Part shown: piece by piece, positions 46,640 to 56,300 of the stretch
Position numbering within the stretch: the first letter of the stretch is position 1
Layout of the letters: each line of letters begins with the position of its first letter
Assembly: GCF_006715725.1 (NCBI RefSeq)
Contig: NZ_VFNU01000001.1
Span: forward strand, 3,472,001-3,536,000
Source of the DNA: Nocardioides sp. SLBN-35
GTDB taxonomy: Bacteria; Actinomycetota; Actinomycetes; Propionibacteriales; Nocardioidaceae
Length of the DNA: 64,000 nucleotides
Reading direction: 5' to 3'
Position numbers and translations under genes: made by a program
The notes under the pieces: generated by a model
Told to the model about the DNA's origin: nothing
Seen by the model: the letters and a program-made list of their open reading frames with translations, nothing else
Database searches by the model: none

Positions 46640-47756
46640 CAGCGGCCGGAGTCTCCGGCTCACCGCGCTCACCAAGGAGTTCGCGACCTTCACGGCCGTG
46701 CGCTCCCTCGACCTCGAGGTCCCCGCCGGCAGCTTCTTCGCGCTGTTGGGCCCCTCCGGCTGCGGCAAGACCACGACGCTGCGGATGGTCGCCGGGCTCG
46801 AGGTGCCGACCTCGGGCACGATCCACCTCGGCGAGGACGAGATCACCTACGAGAAGCCGTACCGCCGCCCGGTCAACACGGTCTTCCAGAACTACGCGCT
46901 CTTCCCGCACCTCGACATCCACGAGAACGTCGCCTTCGGCCTGCGCCGGCGCAAGGTCAAGGACGTCGACGCGCAGGTCAAGGAGATGCTCGCACTGGTG
47001 GAGCTCGAGTCGCAGGCGAGCAAGAAGCCGCCGCAGATGTCGGGTGGCCAGCAGCAGCGTGTCGCGCTGGCCCGCGCGCTGATCAACCGGCCCGAGGTGC
47101 TGCTGCTCGACGAGCCGCTCGGCGCGCTCGACCTCAAGCTGCGCCGCGCGATGCAGATCGAGCTCAAGCGGATCCAGACCGAGGTCGGCCTCACCTTCGT
47201 GCACGTCACGCACGACCAGGAGGAGGCGATGACCATGGCCGACACCATCGCCGTCATGAACGGCGGCGTGATCGAGCAGATGGGCTCCCCCGCCGAGCTC
47301 TACGAGAACCCGCGCACCACCTTCGTCGCCAACTTCCTCGGCCAGTCCAACCTGGTTCCCGGCACCGTCTCGAGCGCAGAGGGCGACGTCGTACGCGTCG
47401 ACATGCACGGCATCCAGGTCTCCATCCCCGCCGAGCGGGCGCACACCCGCAGCGGCGACGGCTGGGTCGGCATCCGGCCCGAGAAGGTGCTCATCGCCCC
47501 GGCCGGCGAGCCGATCGACGCCCCGGGCAACCACATGACCGGCGGCATCATCACCGACGTCAGCTTCGTGGGCGTCAGCACCCAGTACCTCGTGATGATG
47601 CCTTGGGGCCAGGAGCTGATGTCCTTCGAGCAGAACACCGGCCGCCGCGCCGTGCTCGACAAGGGAACCAAGGTCGACGTGTCGTGGCGCCCCGAGTTCG
47701 CATTCCTGCTGCCCGCCAGCCAGGACGTGAACGCCGGCGTGATCGAGGAGGCGTAG
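46623..47756 (+). CDS. polyamine-type ABC transporter ATP-binding protein
   Basis: A 377-residue PotA-type ATPase: Walker A GPSGCGKTT, signature MSGGQQQRV, Walker B VLLLDEPLGALD, and a C-terminal TOBE domain (WVGIRPEKVLIAP, then ISFVGVSTQYLVMMPWGQ-like segment near 320). It drives uptake through the two following permeases. The ATG lies within the end of the binding-protein gene (17-bp overlap), showing tight coupling. Confidence 0.92.
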   Translation: MSLAADSGRSLRLTALTKEFATFTAVRSLDLEVPAGSFFALLGPSGCGKTTTLRMVAGLEVPTSGTIHLGEDEITYEKPYRRPVNTVFQNYALFPHLDIHENVAFGLRRRKVKDVDAQVKEMLALVELESQASKKPPQMSGGQQQRVALARALINRPEVLLLDEPLGALDLKLRRAMQIELKRIQTEVGLTFVHVTHDQEEAMTMADTIAVMNGGVIEQMGSPAELYENPRTTFVANFLGQSNLVPGTVSSAEGDVVRVDMHGIQVSIPAERAHTRSGDGWVGIRPEKVLIAPAGEPIDAPGNHMTGGIITDVSFVGVSTQYLVMMPWGQELMSFEQNTGRRAVLDKGTKVDVSWRPEFAFLLPASQDVNAGVIEEA

Positions 47757-47760
47757 GGCG

Positions 47761-48609
47761 ATGCGGCGCGGACGCTTCACCGGCTACTGGCTGATGCTGC
47801 CCGCGGGCCTGTGGCTCGCGCTGTTCTTCGTCATCCCGTTCTACTCGCTGCTCGCGACCAGCCTCTTCGACCCGAAGGGCTCCGTGCTGACCGGGTACGA
47901 CGTCGACTACCGCTTCGCGAACTTCGTCGACGCACTCCACCAGTTCTGGGAGCCGCTCCTCCGCTCGTTGTGGTACGCCGGCGTCGCGACCGCGATCTGC
48001 TTGGTGCTCGGCTACGTGCTGGCCTACGCGATCGCGTTCAAGGCCGGCCGGTGGCGCAACCTCCTGCTGGTGCTGGTGATCGCGCCGTTCTTCACCAGCT
48101 TCCTGGTGCGCACCCTGTCGTGGAAGCTGATCCTCGCCGACGACGGGTTCGTCGTGGACACGCTGCAGTTCCTGCACGTGCTCGGCGACGACGGCCGGCT
48201 CCTGGCCACCCCGGTCGCGGTGATCGCCGGCCTGGTCTACAACTTCCTGCCGTTCATGGTGCTGCCGCTCTACGCCAGCCTCGAGAAGATCGACGGCCGG
48301 TTGATCGAGGCGGCGGGCGACCTGTACGCCTCCCCCGCGCGCGGCTTCCTGAAGGTGACCCTGCCGCTGTCGAAGCCGGGGGTCGTGGCCGGGACCCTGC
48401 TGACCTTCATCCCGGCCGCGGGCGACTACATCAACGCGGCGCTGCTGGGCAGTCCCAACCAGCGCATGGTCGGCAACGTCATCCAGAACCTGTTCACCAG
48501 CACCGGTGACTACGCCACGGCGGGCGCGCTCTCGGTGATCCTGATGGCGATCATCGTCGCCATGGTCATGGTCTACATCCGCACGGCGGGGACGGAGGAG
48601 CTCGTATGA
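47761..48609 (+). CDS. polyamine-type ABC transporter permease (PotB-like)
   Basis: A 282-residue permease with six membrane segments. RGFLKVTLPLSKPGVVAG is the EAA loop (preceded by EAAGDLYASP). LFFVIPFYSLLATSLFDP near the start is typical of PotB. It pairs with the next permease, to which it is coupled by an ATGA overlap, and follows the ATPase gene by four bases. Confidence 0.9.
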   Translation: MRRGRFTGYWLMLPAGLWLALFFVIPFYSLLATSLFDPKGSVLTGYDVDYRFANFVDALHQFWEPLLRSLWYAGVATAICLVLGYVLAYAIAFKAGRWRNLLLVLVIAPFFTSFLVRTLSWKLILADDGFVVDTLQFLHVLGDDGRLLATPVAVIAGLVYNFLPFMVLPLYASLEKIDGRLIEAAGDLYASPARGFLKVTLPLSKPGVVAGTLLTFIPAAGDYINAALLGSPNQRMVGNVIQNLFTSTGDYATAGALSVILMAIIVAMVMVYIRTAGTEELV

Positions 48610-49421
48610 ACGGCGTGCAGCGCGCCGGGCGGTGGATCGGCGAGCACCTGGTGCTCGCGGCCGGTCTGCTCGTGCTGGTCTACATGTTCGTGCCCATCGC
48701 CGTCGTGATGCTGATGAGCTTCAACGACAACAGCAAGTCCCGCAACGTCTACGCGTTCCGCGACTTCACCTGGAGCAACTGGGCCAACCCGTGCCGTCCG
48801 GACGGCATGTGCTCGGCCGTCGTACGCAGCATCGAGATCGGCCTGCTCGCGACCCTCGTGGCGACCCTGCTGGGCACCCTCGCCGCGTTCGCACTGGTCC
48901 GCCACGACTTCATCGGGCGCTCGGTCGCCAACACCGTGATCTTCCTGCCGATGGCCTCCCCCGAGATCGTGATGGGCTCCTCGCTGCTCGCGCTGTTCGT
49001 CGCGGGCGGCTTCGGCGGACGGCTGGGCTTCGTGACGATCTTCATCGCCCATGTGATGTTCTGCCTGTCCTTCGTGATCGTGACCGTGAAGGCACGACTC
49101 TCCGGCCTCGACGAGAACCTCGAGCAGGCCGCGATGGACCTCTATGCCAGCGAGTGGACGACCTTCTGGCGGGTGACCTTCCCACTGGTCTTCCCCGGCA
49201 TCGCGGCCGCCGCGTTGCTGAGCTTCTCGCTGTCCTTCGACGACTTCATCATCACGAACCTCAACGCCGGCCAGACCGTGACCTTCCCGATGTTCGTGTG
49301 GGGTGTCGCCCAGCGCGGCATCCCGATGCAGGTCAACGTCGTCGGCACGGTCATGTTCCTGATCTCGCTGTTCCTGGTGCTCACCAACATGCTGGTGACC
49401 CGCAAGCGGGCTGCTGCCTGA
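48606..49421 (+). CDS. polyamine-type ABC transporter permease (PotC-like)
   Basis: A 271-residue permease with six membrane segments, the partner of the preceding PotB-like protein. The EAA loop reads EQAAMDLYASEWTTFWRVTFPLV. YMFVPIAVVMLMSFNDNSKS at the N-terminus is characteristic of PotC. It is last in the operon and is followed by an inverted array of short repeats that can fold into a strong hairpin terminator. Confidence 0.9.
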   Translation: MNGVQRAGRWIGEHLVLAAGLLVLVYMFVPIAVVMLMSFNDNSKSRNVYAFRDFTWSNWANPCRPDGMCSAVVRSIEIGLLATLVATLLGTLAAFALVRHDFIGRSVANTVIFLPMASPEIVMGSSLLALFVAGGFGGRLGFVTIFIAHVMFCLSFVIVTVKARLSGLDENLEQAAMDLYASEWTTFWRVTFPLVFPGIAAAALLSFSLSFDDFIITNLNAGQTVTFPMFVWGVAQRGIPMQVNVVGTVMFLISLFLVLTNMLVTRKRAAA

Positions 49422-49572
49422 CGTTGAGTTTCCGCTTTCTCGTCGTTGAGTTGCCGCTTCCTCGTCGTTGAGTTGCCCGTCTCGTCGTGGGACGGGCAAC
49501 TCAAAGGTGAGGAAGCGGCAACTCAACACGGAGGATGCGGCAAGTCAACGGTGAGGACGGGGCAAGTCAACG
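49422..49572. repeat. inverted array of ~22-bp repeats, probable bidirectional terminator
   Basis: Three direct units starting CGTTGAGTT(G/T)CC at 49422, 49444 and 49466 are followed by four units in inverted orientation ending (A)ACTCAA or (A)AGTCAACG up to 49572. The centre is a perfect 14-bp stem (49468-49481 with 49491-49504) and a nine-base loop. The array lies between the convergent potC-like and aminotransferase genes. The rest of the gap to 49648 shows nothing else. Confidence 0.75.
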
Positions 49573-49648
49573 ACGAAGCGGCGGCCCGGGACCCCCACCG
49601 TCCCCGACCGCCGCTGCGTGGTGGCAGCGCTGCTGCGCGTCCCCGCGG

Positions 49649-51052
49649 CTACAGCAGCCCCGCCGCCTCGGTGAGGACGGCGCGGAGCTTCTGCTCCATC
49701 TCGTCGAAGTGCTCCTGGCCGCAGATCAGCGGCGGCGAGAGCTGGATGACCGGGTCGCCACGGTCGTCGGCGCGGCAGTAGAGGCCGGCGTCGTACAGCG
49801 CCTTGGAGAGGAAGCCGCGCAGCAGGCGCTCGGACTCGTCCTCGTCGAAGGTCTCCTTGGTCGCCTTGTCCTTGACCAGCTCGATGCCGTAGAAGAAGCC
49901 GTCGCCACGGACGTCGCCGACGATGGGCAGGTCGAGCAGCTTCTCGAGGGTGCCGCGGAAGGCGCCCTCGCGCTCGCGGACGCCCTCGTTGATTTTCTCG
50001 TCCTCGAAGATCTCCATGTTCTTCAGCGCGACGGCCGTGGAGACGGGGTGGCCGCCGAAGGTGTAGCCGTGCAGGAAGGTCTCGGTGCCGTGGGCGAACG
50101 GCTCGTAGATCCGGTCGCTGGCGATCATCGCGCCGAGCGGCGAGTAGCCGGAGGTGAGGCCCTTGGCCGAGGTGATGATGTCGGGCTGGTAGCCGTAGCG
50201 CTCGGCGCCGAACATGTGGCCCAGCCGGCCGTAGGCGCAGATGACCTCGTCGGAGACCAGGAGGACGTCGTACTGGTCGCAGATCTCGCGCACCCGCTGG
50301 AAGTATCCCGGGGGCGGCGGGAAGCAGCCGCCGGCGTTCTGGACGGGCTCGAGGAAGACGGCGGCGACGGTGTCGGCGCCCTCGTTCTCGATGGCGACCG
50401 CGATCTGGTCGGCGGCCCAGCGGCCGAAGGCCTCCAATGACGCAGCGTCGGAGCCGTCGAGGAAGCCGCCGGTGATCTCGGAGGCCCGGTAGGCGTTGGT
50501 GTTGGGCACCCGGAAGGTCGAGGGCACCAGCGGCTCGAACGGAGCCTTGAGACCGGGCAGCCCGGTGATCGACAGCGCGCCCTGGGTGGTGCCGTGGTAG
50601 GCGATCGCGCGGCTGATCACCTTGTGCTTGCCGGGCTTGCCGACGAGCTTGAAGTAGTTCTTGGCCAGCTTCCAGGCCGACTCGACGGCCTCGCCGCCAC
50701 CCGAGGTGAAGAACACCCGGTTGAGGTCGCCGGGCGCGTAGCCCGCGATCTTCTCGGCGAGCTCGATCGCGGTCGGGTGGGCGTAGGACCACAGCGGGAA
50801 GAAGGCGAGCTCGGAGGCCTGCTTGGCCGCCACCTCGGCGAGGTCGGTGCGCCCGTGGCCGAGCTGGCTGACGAACAGGCCACCGAGGGCGTCGAGGTAC
50901 TTGCGTCCCTGGGCGTCCCACACGTAGGCACCGTCACCGCGGACGATGATCGGCACGTCGGCCGTGTCGTACGACGACATGCGGGTGAAGTGCATCCACA
51001 GGTGATCCCGCGCGGACTTCTGGAGGGCGTCGTGCGCCGTTGCGTCTACCAC
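49649..51052 (-). CDS. class III aminotransferase (polyamine/omega-amino acid type)
   Basis: A 467-residue PLP-dependent class III aminotransferase. NRVFFTSGGGEAVESAWKLA, VAAVFLEPVQNAGGC, LLVSDEVICAYGRLG (PLP-binding Asp) and the Schiff-base Lys in ITSAKGLTSGYSPLG are intact. Members take amino groups from putrescine, GABA or similar to pyruvate or oxoglutarate. GTG at 51052 gives the natural start; its RBS is weak. It is divergent from an aldehyde dehydrogenase across a promoter with Lrp-like boxes shared with the polyamine transporter, so putrescine or another diamine is the likely amine. Confidence 0.87.
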   Translation of the reverse strand: MVDATAHDALQKSARDHLWMHFTRMSSYDTADVPIIVRGDGAYVWDAQGRKYLDALGGLFVSQLGHGRTDLAEVAAKQASELAFFPLWSYAHPTAIELAEKIAGYAPGDLNRVFFTSGGGEAVESAWKLAKNYFKLVGKPGKHKVISRAIAYHGTTQGALSITGLPGLKAPFEPLVPSTFRVPNTNAYRASEITGGFLDGSDAASLEAFGRWAADQIAVAIENEGADTVAAVFLEPVQNAGGCFPPPPGYFQRVREICDQYDVLLVSDEVICAYGRLGHMFGAERYGYQPDIITSAKGLTSGYSPLGAMIASDRIYEPFAHGTETFLHGYTFGGHPVSTAVALKNMEIFEDEKINEGVREREGAFRGTLEKLLDLPIVGDVRGDGFFYGIELVKDKATKETFDEDESERLLRGFLSKALYDAGLYCRADDRGDPVIQLSPPLICGQEHFDEMEQKLRAVLTEAAGLL

Positions 51053-51084
51053 TCGACCATCTTGACGCCCACGCGCGGAAACAG

Positions 51085-51131
51085 CAAGCGAATCCGTGGC
51101 CTCTCGCCTGATTTGCAACGGATTTCGTTGC
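51085..51131. promoter_or_regulatory. Lrp-like boxes in aminotransferase/aldehyde dehydrogenase promoter
   Basis: CAAGCGAATCCG at 51085-51096 and CGGATTTCGTTGC at 51119-51131; the second is part of a perfect GCAACG-GATTT-CGTTGC repeat (51115-51131). Both match boxes in the Lrp/ABC promoter (13 of 13, and 11 of 12 on the other strand). Confidence 0.6.
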
Positions 51132-51176
51132 CCCCGGGCTTTCGCGCGGCGGAGATGCTGGCTACGCTCCCCAGCC

Positions 51177-52616
51177 ATGACCGCCCTGCGCAACTTCATC
51201 GACGGCGCATCCGTCGACGCCGCCTCCGGAGCCACCTACGACATCGTGAACCCGGCGACCGGCCGGGCCTACACGACCGCACCGGCCAGCGACGCCGAGG
51301 ACGTCGACCGCGCGATGCGCGCCGCCGAGCGGGCCTTCGCGACCTGGGGCGAGACCACCCCGAAGGAGCGGCAGGAGGCGCTGCTGCGCATCGCGCAGGC
51401 GATCGAGGACCGCGCCGACGAGTTCGTGCGGGCCGAGTGCGAGAACACCGGCAAGCCGATCGGCATCACCGCCGACGAGGAGCTGCCGCCCAGCGTCGAC
51501 GAGTTCCGCTTCTTCGCCGGCGCCGCCCGGGTCCTCGAGGGCAAGAGCGCCGGCGAGTACCTCAAGGACCACACCTCGTGGATCCGCCGCGAGCCGATCG
51601 GCGTCGTCGGCCAGGTGACGCCGTGGAACTACCCGCTGATGATGGCGATCTGGAAGATCGCGCCGGCACTGGCCGCCGGCAACACGATCGTGCTCAAGCC
51701 GAGCGACACGACCCCGGCCAGCACGGTGCTGCTCGCCGAGGTCGCCGCCGAGTTCCTGCCGGCGGGCGTGCTCAACGTCGTCTGCGGCGACCGTACGGCG
51801 GGCCGCGCGCTGGTCGAGCACAGGACCCCTCAGCTGGTGGCGATCACCGGCTCGGTGCGGGCCGGCATGGAGGTCGCCACCTCGGCCGCCGCCGGCCTCA
51901 AGCGGGTCCACCTCGAGCTCGGCGGCAAGGCCCCGGTCGTGGTCTTCGACGACGCCGACGTCGAGTCGGCCGCCGCGGCGATCGCCGGGGCCGGCTACTT
52001 CAACGCCGGCCAGGACTGCACGGCCGCCACCCGCGTGCTCGCGGGCGCAGGCATCCACGACGAGCTCGTCGCGGCCCTGGCCGAGCAGGCCCGCGGCACC
52101 CGCACCGGCCTGCCCGACGACCCCGCGGCGGCGTACGGCGCCCTCAACAACCCCGACCAGCTCGCCCGGGTGGCGGGCATGGTCGAGCGGCTTCCCGACC
52201 ACGCGCGGATCGAGGCCGGCGGCGGCCGGCCCACCGTCGCCGGCGGTGAGGGCGGCTACTTCTACGACGCCACCGTCGTCTCCGGACTGCGCCAGGACGA
52301 CGAGGTGATCCAGAACGAGATCTTCGGCCCGGTCATCACCGTCCAGCGCTTCGCCGACGAGGCCGAGGCGGTGCGCTTCGCCAACGACGTGCAGTACGGC
52401 CTGTCCTCCTCGGTGTGGACCAGGGACCACGGCCGGGCGATGCGGATGTCGAAGGCCCTCGACTTCGGTGTGGTGTGGATCAACGCCCACATCCCGTTCG
52501 TCTCCGAGATGCCGCACGGCGGGTTCAAGCACTCCGGCTACGGCAAGGACCTGTCGATGTACGGGCTCGAGGACTACACCCGGGTCAAGCACGTCATGTC
52601 CTACACGGGAGCCTGA
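51177..52616 (+). CDS. aldehyde dehydrogenase, gamma-aminobutyraldehyde type
   Basis: A 479-residue aldehyde dehydrogenase: TPWNYPLMMAIWKIAPALAAG, the Glu in LELGGKAPVVVF, the catalytic Cys in GQDCTAATR, and late HGGFKHSGYGKDLSMYGLEDYT. The last motif and length match PatD/YdcW aminobutyraldehyde dehydrogenases. It would oxidise the aminoaldehyde made by the divergent aminotransferase, for example 4-aminobutanal to GABA. A shared Lrp-box promoter supports this. Other aminoaldehydes are possible. Confidence 0.87.
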   Translation: MTALRNFIDGASVDAASGATYDIVNPATGRAYTTAPASDAEDVDRAMRAAERAFATWGETTPKERQEALLRIAQAIEDRADEFVRAECENTGKPIGITADEELPPSVDEFRFFAGAARVLEGKSAGEYLKDHTSWIRREPIGVVGQVTPWNYPLMMAIWKIAPALAAGNTIVLKPSDTTPASTVLLAEVAAEFLPAGVLNVVCGDRTAGRALVEHRTPQLVAITGSVRAGMEVATSAAAGLKRVHLELGGKAPVVVFDDADVESAAAAIAGAGYFNAGQDCTAATRVLAGAGIHDELVAALAEQARGTRTGLPDDPAAAYGALNNPDQLARVAGMVERLPDHARIEAGGGRPTVAGGEGGYFYDATVVSGLRQDDEVIQNEIFGPVITVQRFADEAEAVRFANDVQYGLSSSVWTRDHGRAMRMSKALDFGVVWINAHIPFVSEMPHGGFKHSGYGKDLSMYGLEDYTRVKHVMSYTGA

Positions 52617-52662
52617 CCCGGCGTCAGCACGCCCCTGGGTCCTGGCTCTCTAGGATCTCGTC

Positions 52663-53322
52663 ATGGCCGACCAGTGGCGCCCGTACGACGCACCCGGGAA
52701 CGACAGCGCCCCGCCGCCGACACCCGCGCCCTACGCAGGCGGCACCTACCCGGCGTACGACGCGGCCGGCGAGCGCCGGCGCCTGCGCCGCCGGGTCGGC
52801 ATGCTCGTCGTCGGTGCCCTCGTGGTGCTCGGCGGCGCCGGGGCGGGGATCACCGCGCTCGTCGTGAGCGCCCTCGACGACGACAGCACGACGACGTCGA
52901 CGACCACCACGACCACCACCCGCACCGAGATCCACAGCTCCGGCAGCGGCGACGTCGACTTGTACTCCACGGCCGCGACCAGGGCCATGGCCGAGGCGCT
53001 GGTGAAGGAGACCGGCTCGCCGAAGGTGCTCGAGGTCGTCCTCTTCCAGGCCCACGCGGTGCTCACCGTCCCGGACGGCGGCGGAGCGCGCAGCATGCTG
53101 TGGGACGGCACGTCGCTGACCGACGCCGGCGAGGTCGCCTCGACCCGCCCGTCGGCGTTCGACCTCGGCGACCTCGACGGCGCCGTGGTCCGTGACCTGT
53201 GCGGCAAGCAGCCGCTGCGGTGCACCGCGGTCATCGGCCGACCACGGCCGGGCGACAACGGCGCGTGGATGACCATCGCCTCCCCCAGCGGAGTCCACTT
53301 CACGGACCTGCAGGGCAGGTAG
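52663..53322 (+). CDS. membrane-anchored hypothetical protein
   Basis: A 219-residue protein I do not recognise. A Pro/Tyr-rich N-terminus (APPPTPAPYAGGTYPAYD), a basic RRRLRRRV stretch, one membrane helix (MLVVGALVVLGGAGAGITALVVSAL, about residues 47-70), a Thr-rich linker (TTTSTTTTTTT) and a roughly 130-residue outer domain with two Cys (LCGKQPLRC) follow in order. This layout is common for actinobacterial cell-surface proteins of unknown role. It is 9 bp from the convergent end of jetC, but the opposite direction makes a functional link unlikely. Confidence 0.7.
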   Translation: MADQWRPYDAPGNDSAPPPTPAPYAGGTYPAYDAAGERRRLRRRVGMLVVGALVVLGGAGAGITALVVSALDDDSTTTSTTTTTTTRTEIHSSGSGDVDLYSTAATRAMAEALVKETGSPKVLEVVLFQAHAVLTVPDGGGARSMLWDGTSLTDAGEVASTRPSAFDLGDLDGAVVRDLCGKQPLRCTAVIGRPRPGDNGAWMTIASPSGVHFTDLQGR

Positions 53323-53331
53323 CCGCGACGA

Positions 53332-56300
53332 TCAGCCCTCGGCCGGCTCCGCGTTGGTGATCGGCGTGATCCACGACTGGTGGGTCGTGGTGTTCTTGGT
53401 GATCGCCAGCAGCTCGTCCATGTGGGGCTCGAGGCCGGTCACCTTGTCGAGCGGGACGCCGATGATCAGCTGGAAGCCGAGGCCCTTCCAGGCCTGCACC
53501 GCGCGGCCCGCGAACTCGGAGTCTGCCTTGACGAAGCCCTCGTCGAGGAACACCGGCGCGAACCGCGGTCGCGAGCGCATCTCGTCGCCGAGCCGGAAGC
53601 GCAGTGCGGAGCCGACGATGAACGCCACCAGCTCCTGGCTCTCGCCACCGGACTTCTCCCCCAGCGTGCGGTACGTCGCGCGCAGCTCGCCGGTGAGGTG
53701 GTCATAGCGCTCGGCGCTGATCTCCACGTGCCGGCGTACGTCGAGCAGCCGGTCGCGGTCGGTCGTGACGGTCGGGCCGTCGCCGGACTGGGCCGGCTTG
53801 CGCAGCTGCTGCATGAACCGGCTGAGGTCGGTGAACCTCTTCTCCAGAGCGGCCTCGTCGAGCTCGCCACTCACCCCGGACGACAGGGCCCGCAGGTCCT
53901 TGAGGAACACCTGCACGTGGGCGGGCGCGAGGCGGCGCAGCCGGATCCGGAGCCGGTCGCCGGAGGCACCACCGAACTCGAGACGGCGCAGGATCGCGTT
54001 GATCGGCTCGAGCCGGTCCTCGATCTCCTCGACCGAGGAGGACATCGCTCCGAGCAGCGGCACCAGGTCCTGGCCGCTCCACTCGGTGAGCCGGCGGCGC
54101 CACTCCGCGCGGCGCTCGGCGAGGCCCGTCCCGCGGATCTCGTCGAGGATGCGGGCGTAGTCGGCGTACGAGTCGGCGGTCGCGCCGAGGTTGGGCGAGT
54201 CCCACTGGAACTTGTAGTGCTTGAAGATCAGCGCCAGGTCGTCGTCGCAGCGCCTCATCTCGGCCTCGGCGTCGGCGACGGCAGTGCGCAGCCGCTCCCC
54301 CAACCGGTGGGAGTTGTCGGCGAACCGGTCGAGGTCCTCGGGGTCGGACGGGGCGGCGGCCGCGGCGAAGTCGGCGGCCAGCGCGGCCTCCTGCTCCTCG
54401 CTCAGCTCGACGGCGCCGCCCTTCTCCATCGCCTCGAGCCGGTCCTTGACCAGGTCCTCGGAGTCGACGAGCTCGCTGTGCCCGGAGTTGAGCTCGCGCT
54501 GCTTCTGCTCGAGCGCGAACCGCTCCTGGCGCGCGTCGTCGAGCCGGTGGACCAGCTCGTCGATCTGCGCCTGGAGCACCTTGAGCTGGTCGTCGGAGGT
54601 GAGGATGTCGGTACGGCGCTGCTCCAGCTCGGCGATGCGCCGGTCGCTGCCCGCGACGTCGACGTCGTCGAAGCGGACCATGGCGATGGCGTCGTACGCC
54701 TTGCGCTGCTGCTCCAACAGCCGGCCGCGCCGGTCGAGGTCGGCGAGCTGGGCGTCGACCTGCTCCATCCTGCGCTCGAGCTCCTCGAGCTGTGCGTCGA
54801 TCTCGGCGATCGCGTCCTCGTTGGAGAAGCCGATGATGTTGCGGTGGTCGCTGCGCCCGTGGGTGCCGCGGTCGCCGTTGCGGGTCTGGCCGGCGGCCGT
54901 GACCCGGAACCCGGGACCGTCGAGATCGGCGGCGCTCTCGACGCAGAACGCGTTGCGCGACGGCTCCTCGACGTGCTGCTGGACCCAGCCGGAGAACGGC
55001 GAGTCCTTGAACAGCAGCTTGCCCGCGACCCGCTCGGGGTCAGCGGGACCGGTCTCGGGCAGGTCGAGCTCGACGCCCTGGAAGGTCAGCCTGCCGGGCA
55101 GCCGCAGGCCGTCGATGGCGCTGGAGAACTCCGCCAGCCGGCCGATCGGGACCAGCATCATCCGGGCCGTGCCGCCGAGGACGGTCTCGATCGCCGTACG
55201 CCAGCGCGCCTCCTCGGGCGCGAGGTCGATCAGCTCGGCGACGAAGGGCAGCTCCTCGACCGACAGCCCGCTCGCGTCGGCGACGGCGGCCCGCAGGTCG
55301 TGGAGGTACGACGGCACCCGGCCGTTGCGGTTCTCCATCGAGGCCCGCTCGCGCTTGAGCACCGCTTGCTCGTTCTTCAGCGGCACCAGCGCGTCGCGGA
55401 CCCGGTCGCGCTCGGCGCGCAGCGTGGCCTGCTCGGCCTCGCCGGCGGTGAGCCGCTTGCGAGCCAGCAGCTGCAGCTCGGCGAACGCGGTCGCCGAGTC
55501 GAGGGCGGACTCGAGGTCGGGTGCGTCGGCGTCGGTGAGCCCGACCAGCGGGTAGACCCGCTCCTCGAGCTCGGCGAGCCGGTTGCCGCGCTCCTGGCGG
55601 ATCACCCGCTCGTGCTCGGCCTGGGCGGCCAGCGCCTGCAGGTCGCCTCCGCCCGCGGCGCGGTGCGCCTCCTTCGCGGCCTCGAGGTCGCCGGCGAGCG
55701 TCGTCTCGGCGGAGCGAGTGGCGGTCAGCGCCTCGACCGTGCCCTGCCGCGAGTCGCGGTTGCCGGCGACGGCGGCCTCGATCAGGCGCAGGTGGGTGCG
55801 CAGCAGCCACAGCCGCAGCGGGGTGTCGCCGGAGAGCGTGACGCCGTACGAGTCGAGCTCGGCGAGCCGCTTGGTCGCGGCGACCTGTCGCTCGTGGAGG
55901 TCGGTGATCGGCTCGAGCAGCTCGAGCTTCTGCTCCTCGGTGCGCATCGCGGTGTAGGACGCGTCGAGGTCGTCGAAGTGCTCGATCGCACGGTCCGCGG
56001 CGGCGTACGTCGTGGGCCGCTCGAGGACCATGTCCTTGTAGAGCTCGTCGACGCTGCGGACCTGGTTGCCGGCCTGGATCCGGGCCAGCAGGCGCAGCGC
56101 CTTGGAGCCGTCGCCGTTGGCGCCGATGCCGAGGCGCGCGTGCAGCACGGCCGCGAACTCGGCGTAGGTGCGGTGCACGCGGATGCCGGGGAACAGCTTC
56201 TTGAGGGTGTTGGCGTGGAAGCGCTCGGGTACGGCGACCTCCAGCGTCTCCAGCGACAGGGCGCCCTCGTGGGTGGCGAGCTGCATCTGCACCTCGCCCG

